Shown here in pieces: positions 17,909 through 26,965 of a stretch of 32,800 bases of DNA. Position 1 is the first letter of the stretch, and each line of letters begins with the position of its first letter. The position numbers and the translations under genes were made by a program. The DNA comes from Mucilaginibacter sp. GTDB taxonomy: Bacteria; Bacteroidota; Bacteroidia; Sphingobacteriales; Sphingobacteriaceae. The stretch lies in assembly GCA_025929405.1 (NCBI GenBank), contig JAICMD010000004.1:1-32800 (forward strand), in the 5' to 3' direction. A model generated the notes under the pieces. The model did no database searches. It was not told the origin of the DNA and saw nothing but the letters and a program-made list of their open reading frames with translations.

Positions 17909-19582
17909 TCAAAACCTGTAAGTAATCCCTGCCTGCATCTGTAAATTAAAAACATCAATACCATTTTTAAAATACGATTCCCCAGGCGCAAAGTGATCGG
18001 GGGTTAAATACCATTGATAGTTTATAGATTTAATACCCTGAAGCTTGGCATTAAAAATTAAATTTTTATAGTTCCATTCATAATTTGCGGCAAAGCTTAA
18101 ATCTACCCAATGTCTTCTAAAATCGCCGGTTTGGGCATAGCTATAATAATACAGATCATCGTTATGTAAATAGCGTTCAACCTGTATACCTATTTTTTTA
18201 AGCCCCTTTACCCAACTTACCTCTAACGATTGCAGGTTGGCACCTGGACCAATACCTGCACCTAAAGTTTGCCCCAAGTTTGTATATCCTTCGGGTATGC
18301 TTTTATTTACATACCATTCATCCCCATTTAAAATTTTGCTTGTTGAGGTTTCCTGCAATTGGGTTACTTCAATACCAACTAATATATTTTCATCAACTGC
18401 CCTGTTTAAAGGAATAAGCTTTCTTAACCCAAAAATATAAGCACGGGTATCCTGAGGTGATAATAATGACTGTTGAAGATCGGCTGTTGAATTGTTATGG
18501 CCCCATTCAAAATATATCTCGGCATGTTCAGCAGGCCAAAGCCAACGCATAAATAATGAATTTCGCTGATCCTTTTGGTTAAGCGGATCATTAGGTGCAT
18601 AAACAGATTTTATTGGAGAAAAGAAAGGCAGATAATCTGAAATGCCATTTAAACTATTGCCATACATTTGCCGGCTTTGGTCAAAGCCTAAAAACAATCC
18701 CGGAATCCATTTAGGCTGCCAGGTTAAAACTATGCCTGAAAGATATCGCCAATTACCCGGTTTAGGCACATATAAATTAGCACCGAAGTAATAATAATCA
18801 GGTATTAATGGCGGGAACCCCGAACTTTCTAACCTGCCAGCTATAATCTGCCCTTCAAATGACCCAATGGGCGTTTTTATAGGTCGCGATGTATTTAATG
18901 TCAGGTGTGCAAAACCAGGTGCCGAGTTACTCATTAACAAAGAGTTTCTTATACCTGGCCCCCACCATAAATTTTCGGTTGATAAACCAAATGATAATGA
19001 TTTCGCATTGATACGGATGCTGCTTTGACCCGGGTATAGGCGAAAATAACTCTCCTTACCAAACCTTACAGGCAGATCAATATTATTGTAAATATCATAA
19101 TACCTGGCAAAAATGGCATCATAACTTTGTAGGTTAAAAGTATCAAATGGCGAATTTTGCGCAATTACTATTTCGGGTTTAAATTGAACTGTTAAAATTC
19201 CGGTCTGCAAAAATACCCCGCCGCTTATAAGGGTTTCAAAGCCTTTTGCCGGTATCATTGCGCCATCGTTCCAACCATACGGATGATGTGTAGTAAACTG
19301 AGTTTGCATACTAAATGGCAAAATGCTACCATTTATATTACCGATCTCCGATTTAAAGCCTGAGCTACTATTATATAATAATTTATCGCGTTGTTCAATA
19401 CTATCAGGAAAAACGGGCCGTACAGTAAATGATACGTTAGTATCAGTTACCCCTAATAACTGCGCCCTCCTGTAATAATCTTCAATTGCAATACTACCAA
19501 CCGGCAAAGATTGTGCATTAACAGCCAATTTAACAAACAGAAGAGGTATAATAATTACAGCTATATACTTTATAATTTTCAT
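17909..19582 (-). CDS. Capsule assembly Wzi-family outer-membrane protein, copy 2
   Basis: This 557-residue paralogue of the adjacent gene shares the blocks HPYGWNDGAMIPAKG, WWGPGIRNSLLMSNSAPGF, FEGQIIAGRLE and RAYIFGLRKL and the C-terminal aromatic ending ITYRF. The signal peptide ends near AVNAQ. The periplasmic N-terminal segment (EDYYRRAQLLGVTDTNVSFTVRP) is conserved in both copies. Between the blocks the two proteins differ at many positions, so the duplication is not recent. The start overlaps the lipoprotein gene stop by 4 bases (ATGA-type). This copy comes first in transcription order. Confidence 0.9.
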   Translation of the reverse strand: MKIIKYIAVIIIPLLFVKLAVNAQSLPVGSIAIEDYYRRAQLLGVTDTNVSFTVRPVFPDSIEQRDKLLYNSSSGFKSEIGNINGSILPFSMQTQFTTHHPYGWNDGAMIPAKGFETLISGGVFLQTGILTVQFKPEIVIAQNSPFDTFNLQSYDAIFARYYDIYNNIDLPVRFGKESYFRLYPGQSSIRINAKSLSFGLSTENLWWGPGIRNSLLMSNSAPGFAHLTLNTSRPIKTPIGSFEGQIIAGRLESSGFPPLIPDYYYFGANLYVPKPGNWRYLSGIVLTWQPKWIPGLFLGFDQSRQMYGNSLNGISDYLPFFSPIKSVYAPNDPLNQKDQRNSLFMRWLWPAEHAEIYFEWGHNNSTADLQQSLLSPQDTRAYIFGLRKLIPLNRAVDENILVGIEVTQLQETSTSKILNGDEWYVNKSIPEGYTNLGQTLGAGIGPGANLQSLEVSWVKGLKKIGIQVERYLHNDDLYYYSYAQTGDFRRHWVDLSFAANYEWNYKNLIFNAKLQGIKSINYQWYLTPDHFAPGESYFKNGIDVFNLQMQAGITYRF

Positions 19583-20217
19583 AATGTAATAGCTTTAACA
19601 ATTATATTATCTACCGACCAACTTCTTTCGCACGTAGGGTTTGCATAATTCTTTGGGTCAAGCTTATCTAAACATTGCAGCAATAAGGTTGCATTGTTAT
19701 CCCTAAAAGTTTTAGTTATTTTATATTGTGTAGTACTATTAGGATCATTCTTTAAACTGCAGGCACCAGGCAAATCGGTGCGATACGCCCCCGCTTTGGG
19801 GTTATTAATAGTGGTAGGATAGTCATCCGGATATGACTGCGGAGGGCATATATTACCAGGTATACATCCTAAGTTTGAAAATGTGGCATTTATATAAGTT
19901 GAATTGTTAACCAGCATTTGCCAAATTGCCGGCCCGTCGGGTTCAAGATATCCCCTCCAGTTATCATGAATATAAAGGTCAAACGAAATAGTCACCAAAT
20001 CATGTTTAGGTAAATTATTTAATGAAAGTGTAAAGCCACCACCGCTATATCGCCCTAAAACTGAGGTACCATTAAATTGATCAATTGTTCCGCCTGTAAT
20101 TTGGGATAAGTTATTGCTTTCAAAATCATTTGAATAAACAAGTGATTCGTTTTTAACTTTTTTACAAGAGCATAAGAAAGCAATAAGCAAAAGAGGGAAT
20201 AATAAGTTCCTAATCAT
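19579..20217 (-). CDS. Putative surface lipoprotein with lectin-like beta fold
   Basis: This 212-residue protein has a lipoprotein signal peptide (LLLIAFLCSC, lipidated cysteine at residue 18). The mature part begins YSNDFESNN and contains SFDLYIHDNWRGY, GPAIWQM and a late SWSVDNIIV strand. This pattern recalls concanavalin A/LamG-like jelly-roll domains, but no family was recognised with certainty. Five further cysteines in the second half (GCIPGNIC, GAC, LQC, TCERS) could form disulfides. It is embedded by overlaps between the dehydratase gene (8 bp) and the Wzi genes (4 bp), so it is made with them. Binding or trimming of the polysaccharide at the cell surface is plausible. No catalytic motif was identified. 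Confidence 0.7.
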   Translation of the reverse strand: MIRNLLFPLLLIAFLCSCKKVKNESLVYSNDFESNNLSQITGGTIDQFNGTSVLGRYSGGGFTLSLNNLPKHDLVTISFDLYIHDNWRGYLEPDGPAIWQMLVNNSTYINATFSNLGCIPGNICPPQSYPDDYPTTINNPKAGAYRTDLPGACSLKNDPNSTTQYKITKTFRDNNATLLLQCLDKLDPKNYANPTCERSWSVDNIIVKAITL

Positions 20218-22171
20218 TCAAAATAGCTTTAATCAAATCCAACTCCTCAAAAACTGAGTTTTTGCTTTTAAACTCATGAACTATTTGCTTCATTGATTTC
20301 ACTACCTGAAAATCGTCATTATTTTTAGCGCATTTAACTAAATCATAAACCTGGCCTTCAATGTCGTCAAATAAATATTCACGTACTTTTCCGATCATGA
20401 TTTTTTCGTGATGCGTAGGCATTGTGTTTTCGTTATCATTAAGTAACTCTTCAAACAGCTTTTCGCCCGGGCGCAAACCAGTATATTCTATTTTTATATC
20501 CTGATTGGGCACTAAACCCGCAAGGCGAATCATACGTTTTGCCAATTCAATAATTTTTACAGATTTACCCATATCAAAAATGTAAATCTCGCCTCCTTTA
20601 CCCATACAGCCTGCCTCTAAAACCAATCGGCAAGCTTCGGGTATGGTCATGAAATAACGGGTTATTTCTGGATGTGTTACGGTAATAGGCCCCCCCTTTT
20701 CAATTTGTTGCTTAAAACGAGGAATTACTGAGCCATTTGACCCAAGAACGTTACCAAAGCGTGTAGTTATAAAACGGGTATTTTTATTGGTACCATTTAA
20801 ATAACTTAAACCATTGGTAAAAGTATAGTCTTTATTGCTTATTGACCGATTTAAAGATTGCACATATATTTCGGCAATACGTTTTGATGCCCCCATTACG
20901 TTGGTAGGATTAACCGCCTTATCTGTTGATATCATTACAAACTTTTGTACGCCATACTTCACCGATAAATCTGCAATAATTTTTGTACCCCAAACATTGG
21001 TTTTTACAGCTTCAGATGCATTATCTTCCATCATGGGTACATGTTTATAGGCTGCAGCATGATATACATAATGAGGCTTATAGGTTTCAAACAAATAATG
21101 CATTCGCCTTTCGTCCTTCACATCGCCAATAAAAGAAAGGAAATTTGCTTCAAAATAAGTTTCGCTAACTTCAAGATATAAATGATGTAAACCTGTTTCG
21201 GATTGATCACACATTATTATCAAATCCGAATCAAATTTTAACAACTGCCTTACTATTTCACTACCTATTGAGCCGGCTGCACCTGTAATTAATATCCTTT
21301 TACCTTTTAATTCTTTTTGAATGTTAGCAATGTCTATCTCAATTGATTTTCTGTTTAAAAGATCCTCAATATTAATTTTTTGTATTTGAGTTTGCTGTAA
21401 CTTACCACTTGTCCATAAATCATGAGAAGGCACACTCAATACTTTAATATCATTTTCCAGGCAGATATCAACTATTTTATTTTTGTGCTCAAGTGGTATG
21501 GTATGCGTAGCAAAAATAATTTCATCCAATTCATGCTGCTCAATAAGTTCAGGTAAATCAACCGCGTCTAATATTTTAATACCATCTATTGTTTTACCTA
21601 CTTTTCGTTGATCATCATCAACAAAGGCTATAATACTTTTATTAAACCTGTTATCATGATCAAAAGTTCTTTTTGCCGCCACACCTGATTCGCCGGCGCC
21701 ATAAACTATAACCCTGCGTTTATCAAGGTTTATATTTTTAATATACAAAAAGAAATATTTTACTAATATGCGGTAGGTAACCATTAACAGAAAACATACC
21801 AAAACATTGATAATTAAAATACTGCTTGAAATAATTGGCAGACCGGTAAAAGCTACCGAACTGATACTTATTAAAAAATACAAGCCATTACTTATCAGAA
21901 CTGATGCCAGTATGCGAAAAGAATCCTGTGCACTTGTGTATCGTATTATTCCTGCGTAAGTTTTTACTGATAAGAATACACCTGTATTTATGGCGGTTAA
22001 TATTAAAATATTACGACTGAATTCGCTATAATTTGCCTTAGATAAATCAAAGTTATGTTTAATTAAATAAGCTATAGTTAATGATATAATGCTAATTACA
22101 AGGTCGAGCGTAAAAATTATCCAGCGCGGTACGATGTTGATTTGCTTAAAAAAGCTTGACGATGCACTCAT
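20210..22171 (-). CDS. Membrane-bound UDP-GlcNAc 4,6-dehydratase (PglF/WbpM/FlaA1-like)
   Basis: This 653-residue protein has four N-terminal transmembrane helices (residues about 15-140), a first Rossmann-like domain (VIVYGAGESG, 155-163) and a second catalytic SDR domain (ILITGAAGSIG, 293-303). The SDR domain has STDKAVNPTNVMGASKR (415-431): the catalytic tyrosine of the usual YxxxK is replaced by methionine, as in the PglF/WbpM/CapD subgroup, which uses a T-D-K arrangement. These enzymes make UDP-4-keto-6-deoxy-GlcNAc, a precursor of QuiNAc, FucNAc and bacillosamine. The gene precedes the lipoprotein with an 8-bp overlap and follows the WecA/WbpL-like gene, matching the WbpM-WbpL pairing known from O-antigen clusters. 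Confidence 0.93.
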   Translation of the reverse strand: MSASSSFFKQINIVPRWIIFTLDLVISIISLTIAYLIKHNFDLSKANYSEFSRNILILTAINTGVFLSVKTYAGIIRYTSAQDSFRILASVLISNGLYFLISISSVAFTGLPIISSSILIINVLVCFLLMVTYRILVKYFFLYIKNINLDKRRVIVYGAGESGVAAKRTFDHDNRFNKSIIAFVDDDQRKVGKTIDGIKILDAVDLPELIEQHELDEIIFATHTIPLEHKNKIVDICLENDIKVLSVPSHDLWTSGKLQQTQIQKINIEDLLNRKSIEIDIANIQKELKGKRILITGAAGSIGSEIVRQLLKFDSDLIIMCDQSETGLHHLYLEVSETYFEANFLSFIGDVKDERRMHYLFETYKPHYVYHAAAYKHVPMMEDNASEAVKTNVWGTKIIADLSVKYGVQKFVMISTDKAVNPTNVMGASKRIAEIYVQSLNRSISNKDYTFTNGLSYLNGTNKNTRFITTRFGNVLGSNGSVIPRFKQQIEKGGPITVTHPEITRYFMTIPEACRLVLEAGCMGKGGEIYIFDMGKSVKIIELAKRMIRLAGLVPNQDIKIEYTGLRPGEKLFEELLNDNENTMPTHHEKIMIGKVREYLFDDIEGQVYDLVKCAKNNDDFQVVKSMKQIVHEFKSKNSVFEELDLIKAILND

Positions 22172-22201
22172 AGATAGGAAAATAATTTAGTATATGTATT
22201 G

Positions 22202-22209
22202 CAAATTTA
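22202..22209 (-). promoter_or_regulatory. Candidate -7 element upstream of the dehydratase-Wzi-Wzx unit
   Basis: The minus strand reads TAAATTTG, an exact TAnnTTTG match, 30 bases before the ATG at 22171, in a 135-bp AT-rich gap after the WecA-like gene. No -33 box at the expected distance. If real, it would allow the block from 22171 to 13833 to be transcribed separately from the upstream genes. Confidence 0.4.
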
Positions 22210-22306
22210 AAAAAATTCAAAATAGAATATAATTTTGTATACTATTTTCAAAAAAACACATTTACCAATACAATATTACTAATAATAAATAAAATTCCAA
22301 CTATTA

Positions 22307-23281
22307 TTAATGACTATTTAGAGTACAAAGCTTTTTTGATCCTTCAAGTGATAGTCTGGTTGAAATAAAAAAAACTGTAGCCACACATAAAATAATTAAC
22401 ATTGGTATTATTGATAAGTTTGAAAAGTGTACAATTAAAATGTTAATTAATCCCTGCACCATAGTATAAATACCAGAAACTACTATATGGGAAATGCACT
22501 TTTCATTCGCTAAAAATTGATAAAAATGCGTACGGTGCGGCTCGAAAACGTTTTCCTTTCGCAATAACCGAAAAAAAATAGTTGTAACTGTATCAAGGCC
22601 ATAAAGTAGCAACAGGAGCAAATAGCTAAGATTACCTGTTTTAATTATTAATAACAACAGAAAAAAAACTATTATAAATGCAATACTTACACTACCAACA
22701 TCGCCAGCAAAGCACTTGGCTTTAATGCGAAAATTGAAGAAGTTAAAAACCAGTAATGAGATAATAACAATAATTAAATACTTATTATCTACAAAATGGG
22801 TTATATAATTATTAATATAATAAAGTGTTGATATCGTCAGCAACGCATATAATCCGGTTATGCCATTAATACCATCCATAAAATTAATGGCATTAATAGT
22901 ACCTATAACAAAAATAAATGCCAAAAATGTAAGATAATAAGGTATGTTATATAATCCTATTTGGTAAAACAATAGTATAACACTAAATAGATGTATAAAT
23001 ATTCTTAGTTTATTACTAACATGTTTAATATCATCAGCAAAGCTTATTAAGCTTATTAAAAATAAAGCAAGGATAAAGTATGGATATTGAACTCCATAAA
23101 CTGGTTGTATAACCAATATACTTAATGGAAAAATTATACCTCCGCCACGAATTGTAATTTTTGTATGTGAACTGCGGTGATTAGGTTTATCAATTATATT
23201 AAACTTATCAGCTATTTTAAAGTAAATAACTTCAAGTATAAAAAGTACAACTATAAAAATAGCTATTAAAAATAGACTCAT
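22307..23281 (-). CDS. WecA/WbpL-like undecaprenyl-phosphate sugar-1-phosphate transferase
   Basis: This polytopic member (324 residues) of the glycosyltransferase 4/MraY family starts polysaccharide synthesis by moving a HexNAc-1-phosphate from UDP-sugar to undecaprenyl phosphate. Visible motifs are NHRSSHTKITIRGGG (34-48), FADDIKH (81-87, the DD pair), NFMDGINGITG (133-143), FAGDVGS (191-197) and the histidine-containing HRTHFYQ (249-255). The motif form matches the WbpL branch, which uses 6-deoxy-HexNAc donors such as UDP-FucNAc or UDP-QuiNAc. The adjacent WbpM-like dehydratase gene makes that donor type likely. It is the second initiating transferase in the locus, after the WcaJ-like gene. 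Confidence 0.9.
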   Translation of the reverse strand: MSLFLIAIFIVVLFILEVIYFKIADKFNIIDKPNHRSSHTKITIRGGGIIFPLSILVIQPVYGVQYPYFILALFLISLISFADDIKHVSNKLRIFIHLFSVILLFYQIGLYNIPYYLTFLAFIFVIGTINAINFMDGINGITGLYALLTISTLYYINNYITHFVDNKYLIIVIISLLVFNFFNFRIKAKCFAGDVGSVSIAFIIVFFLLLLIIKTGNLSYLLLLLLYGLDTVTTIFFRLLRKENVFEPHRTHFYQFLANEKCISHIVVSGIYTMVQGLINILIVHFSNLSIIPMLIILCVATVFFISTRLSLEGSKKLCTLNSH

Positions 23282-23331
23282 TTAACCTAAATATTGCGTT
23301 AGCTCTAAACGAAATTTAATACTTTAAAAAT

Positions 23332-25863
23332 CTACTTTTTTAATATACCCAAAATAACAACCGCTAATGATGCCAGGCCCGTAGTATACGCAAGTATTGC
23401 CTGTGCAACGCCCGATTGGCTTACCGGCTTTTTAGGCACATAAATTTCACTACCTGCCTTCACCTTGGGATGAAAGTGTAAAAATAAAAAGCTCCTTGTA
23501 CCTTTAACCGTACCATTAGGATAAACTATATAAGCCCCCCTTTTTAAAGCCTTTGGAGAATACCCGCCTGCATTTAATACATATTCTTTAAAGGTTTTTC
23601 CGCCGCCGTAAACTACTGCACTTGGATATAATACTTCTCCGTTTATTTTAACTATTTGCTGTTGTTTAGGTACCCTTAAAACATCTCCATTTTCTAAGAT
23701 CAAATCATCGTTACTTCCGGGTTTTTGCAAAATCTTTTTAAGATTAATACCTATATAATTGTTTCTAAATTGAGTAGTATCTTCATTTGCGTTTAACGTT
23801 GAATCTTTATAAGTATGTTGTAAACGCTTTAAACGATCGGCACGCTCCTTATTTAAAGCAAGCGTATCTATCTTACTTTTATCAACCCCAAGCACGGCAT
23901 TATTATCACGCTTTAAACTACTGCCTTCGATGTCGGCCGAAGCTGTTAACCCGCCCGCTCTGGATACCAGATTTGATATTTTTTCATTTTTATACTGTAT
24001 TGCGTAAGTGCCGGGGTACATCACCTCCCCTTCTACCCTAACAGTTTTCTGCACCTCAAAACCTGGCAGGCTATAAACCGAAACAATGTCAAATGGCTTT
24101 AATGTAAAATTTATGTCCCCGCTTTTTAGACTGGCGTCTATATCAACAGAAAAAACCAGCGATGTTTCGGCATTTGGCAAACTCGGATCACTGTTAAAGG
24201 TACGACGGGCAACTTGTATACGTTTTGCGCTGGCGCCTTCAGCAAAACCACCCGCACGTATAATTAAATCCGAAACCTGCATGCTATCAGCATAGGCATA
24301 TACACCGTTTTTTCTTACTTCACCTTTTATAGTTACCGTATACTTATTACGGAGATCAAAAACAGATGCAACCAAAACACTATCTTCACGTTGCAATGTT
24401 ATATCAGGGGATTTATTATTTAGGATATCGGCAACGTTAAAATGTAATTGTTGGGTGCTGTTATCCGGGTTGAGTCTGATAATAGTTGCACGGTTTGTAA
24501 ACGCATCTTCTTTTAACCCGCCGGCATTTTTTATTAATTGCGATACTGTTAAGCCGTTTTGTAATTCATATTCGCCCGGGCGAAAAACAGCTCCTTTAAT
24601 AATTACTCTGTTTTCATACCTGTCCAATATAGCGTCAACAGTATATACATCGCCAGGTTTAGGAATGTGTGTATTAAAATCCTTCTCAAATACATCTGTT
24701 ATGCGGCGCTGCTTATTACTTTTTTCTACGGTTTTTATCCTATCGGTATAAGCCAGATCTGTAAACCCGCCTGCAAAATTTATAACATCCTGCAATGTTT
24801 CTCCCGGAAGAGTTTCAAATAATGCAGGAATCTTTACTTCGCCTTTTAATTCGACCCTTGTTCCATAAGGAGGCACCCTAATAATATCCTGATCACGAAG
24901 GGTTATATCATCTTTACGGCTGCCTTTTGTTAAAAAATCATATAAGTCAAGCGTCCTTATTATACGGCCATTTCTTATTAATTCTATTTTTCTGAATGAG
25001 CCAATATCATTAGGGCCACGCGCAAGATATAAAGCATTAAATACTGTTGAAACTGATGGCAAAGTATAAGTAGCAGGCCTTACCAATTGGCCTTGCAAAA
25101 TAACTTTTATACTACGGATATTACCTAAATTAACTGCTATGTTTGTGCCGCGCCCAATGGCATATCTGTTTGCTGCTAATTTAGCTTTTATTAACGTAGT
25201 GGCTTGTTCTACTGTTCTTCCGGCAACGTTAAGTATCCCAACTCCCGGAATGTTAATATTTCCTTCCGGCGATACTAAAAGGTCCCAATGAGTTAATGAA
25301 TTACCATACACATCTATTACCAGATGATCATCGGGGCCTAAAATATAATTTAGCGGAGTTGCTAATCGTAAATTAGGTTCAAAACTATTATTGGTACTAT
25401 TTCTGAAAAGATCGGCGCCAAATATTTTAGGGCGCAAATCTACAAAAAGATCAAAGGGTTTTTTTTGTGTACGGGTTGTATCCTCATAGTTTTGCCTACT
25501 GTTTGATCGACGATTATTTGTAGTATCAATACCATTATTAAAACCAGTGTTAGAATTATTTTTGTTATTATTATTATAATCGGTAGTGTTACCATCTTTT
25601 TTACGGATGTCACTAATTCTAGATTGCAAACGTTGTACCTGTGAAGCCGGTAATTGATTATTTTGTGCTTGTTGTATAACCTGATCGTCCGTTAAACCCT
25701 GCGATTGTGCTTTTTGAAGCATTTCTCTAATTTGGCTATCTGAAAGATCATCAACATTTATGTTTGATAAATTTTGAGGAAGAGATTGGGCAATAACTGA
25801 ACTGGTAGTCAGTACACATAAAAAAACGATTAATATTGAAAGGTATATTTTAAAATTGTTCAT
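23332..25863 (-). CDS. Polysaccharide export protein with six SLBB repeats (Wza-like), copy 2
   Basis: This 843-residue homologue of the 10429 gene has the same plan: a signal peptide ending near VIA-Q26 without a lipobox, a helical module (VDDLSDSQIREML..., about 35-88), an Asn-rich low-complexity linker (about 90-130), a polysaccharide export domain from about 171 (NYILGPDDHLVI), six SLBB-like repeats, and a C-terminal hydrophobic helix ending in GILKK. It has an extra segment between repeats 5 and 6, around NKERADRLKRLQH. No Wzz gene lies next to it. It is flanked by fcl (163 bp upstream) and the WecA-like gene (50 bp downstream). It could serve a second polymer or share the single Wzz. 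Confidence 0.93.
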   Translation of the reverse strand: MNNFKIYLSILIVFLCVLTTSSVIAQSLPQNLSNINVDDLSDSQIREMLQKAQSQGLTDDQVIQQAQNNQLPASQVQRLQSRISDIRKKDGNTTDYNNNNKNNSNTGFNNGIDTTNNRRSNSRQNYEDTTRTQKKPFDLFVDLRPKIFGADLFRNSTNNSFEPNLRLATPLNYILGPDDHLVIDVYGNSLTHWDLLVSPEGNINIPGVGILNVAGRTVEQATTLIKAKLAANRYAIGRGTNIAVNLGNIRSIKVILQGQLVRPATYTLPSVSTVFNALYLARGPNDIGSFRKIELIRNGRIIRTLDLYDFLTKGSRKDDITLRDQDIIRVPPYGTRVELKGEVKIPALFETLPGETLQDVINFAGGFTDLAYTDRIKTVEKSNKQRRITDVFEKDFNTHIPKPGDVYTVDAILDRYENRVIIKGAVFRPGEYELQNGLTVSQLIKNAGGLKEDAFTNRATIIRLNPDNSTQQLHFNVADILNNKSPDITLQREDSVLVASVFDLRNKYTVTIKGEVRKNGVYAYADSMQVSDLIIRAGGFAEGASAKRIQVARRTFNSDPSLPNAETSLVFSVDIDASLKSGDINFTLKPFDIVSVYSLPGFEVQKTVRVEGEVMYPGTYAIQYKNEKISNLVSRAGGLTASADIEGSSLKRDNNAVLGVDKSKIDTLALNKERADRLKRLQHTYKDSTLNANEDTTQFRNNYIGINLKKILQKPGSNDDLILENGDVLRVPKQQQIVKINGEVLYPSAVVYGGGKTFKEYVLNAGGYSPKALKRGAYIVYPNGTVKGTRSFLFLHFHPKVKAGSEIYVPKKPVSQSGVAQAILAYTTGLASLAVVILGILKK

Positions 25864-26026
25864 TTTTCAAGGTAACTACAGTTCATAACTTTACTAATCT
25901 GTAATTTTTTGCAATAATAAGTAATTAAAACTGCTTTTGTGATGTTCGCAAATTAATAAAGCCCGTTAACTAAAACAATAATAGTTGCTAATATTAATTT
26001 ATTATATGTTTAATATTTGAGGTTAA

Positions 26027-26962
26027 TCAGACAGCTATTTGTTTTTTTAAAAAATCATCATAAGCTAATTTAATACCCTCTCTTAATTCAATTGTATGTT
26101 TCCAGCCTTTACTGTGCAGTTTGCTTACGTCCATTAATTTTCTGGGGGTACCATCTGGTTTGGTTGCATCAAATTCAATTTCACCTTTGTATCCTATAAT
26201 GTCTTTAATTAATAAAGCCAAATCTTTAATAGAAAGATCTTTGCCTGTACCAATATTAATTAAACCCTCCTCGTCATAATTTTGCATTAAGTAATAGCAA
26301 GCCTCAGCCATATCATCAGCAAATAAAAACTCGCGTTTAGGCATACCCGTACCCCAAATAGTTACAGTTGGTGCATTTTGTTCTTTAGCTTCATGAAACC
26401 GCCTTATCAGGGCCGGTAATACATGCGAGTTTTGAGGATGATAATTATCATTATAACCATACAAATTTGTTGGCATAACTGATATATAATTACATCCGTA
26501 TTGCGCGCGGTAAGCATCGCACATTTTAATGCCAGCTATTTTGGCGATTGCATAGGGTTCATTAGTTTCTTCAAGCAAACCTGTTAAAAGGTATTCTTCC
26601 TTTAACGGCTGTGGTGCCAATTTAGGATATATGCAACTTGATCCTAAAAAAAGCAGTTTGGTTACATTATTTATATATGAAGAGTGTATTACATTATTTT
26701 GTATCTGTAAGTTTTCATACAAAAAATCGGCACGATAAGTATTGTTTGCAACAATACCGCCCACTTTAGCCGCAGCTAAAAAAACATATTCAGGTTTTTC
26801 TGAGGCAAAAAAACCCGCAACTGCTTGTTGGTTCCGCAAATCTAGTTCGGATGAAGTGCGTACTATAATATTACTATACCCTTCTTTGATAAGTTTACGA
26901 TGAATAGCAGATCCAACCATGCCTTTATGACCGGCAATGTATATTTTAGAATTTTTATTCAT
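26027..26962 (-). CDS. fcl: GDP-L-fucose synthase (GDP-4-keto-6-deoxymannose epimerase/reductase)
   Basis: This cytoplasmic SDR converts GDP-4-keto-6-deoxy-D-mannose to GDP-L-fucose by 3,5-epimerisation and NADPH-dependent reduction. The 311-residue length is normal. It shows [14 protein letters not shown] at the N-terminus, [29 protein letters not shown], the catalytic [10 protein letters not shown] (Y-x3-K) and [19 protein letters not shown]. The gene starts 3 bp after the gmd stop codon, forming the classic gmd-fcl pair that supplies fucose to surface polysaccharides. Confidence 0.97.
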   Translation of the reverse strand: MNKNSKIYIAGHKGMVGSAIHRKLIKEGYSNIIVRTSSELDLRNQQAVAGFFASEKPEYVFLAAAKVGGIVANNTYRADFLYENLQIQNNVIHSSYINNVTKLLFLGSSCIYPKLAPQPLKEEYLLTGLLEETNEPYAIAKIAGIKMCDAYRAQYGCNYISVMPTNLYGYNDNYHPQNSHVLPALIRRFHEAKEQNAPTVTIWGTGMPKREFLFADDMAEACYYLMQNYDEEGLINIGTGKDLSIKDLALLIKDIIGYKGEIEFDATKPDGTPRKLMDVSKLHSKGWKHTIELREGIKLAYDDFLKKQIAV

Positions 26963-26965
26963 TTC

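Noticed and set aside
25948-25960. TTAATTTG as a -7 box for the second SLBB gene on the minus strand
   Set aside because: One mismatch to TAnnTTTG, no -33 partner, and nearly 90 bases from the start codon; too weak to list as a feature.
25990-26017. AATATTAA/TTAATATT inverted repeat just after fcl
   Set aside because: Stem is made only of A and T with a 12-base loop, so it is weak and expected by chance in this AT-rich gap.
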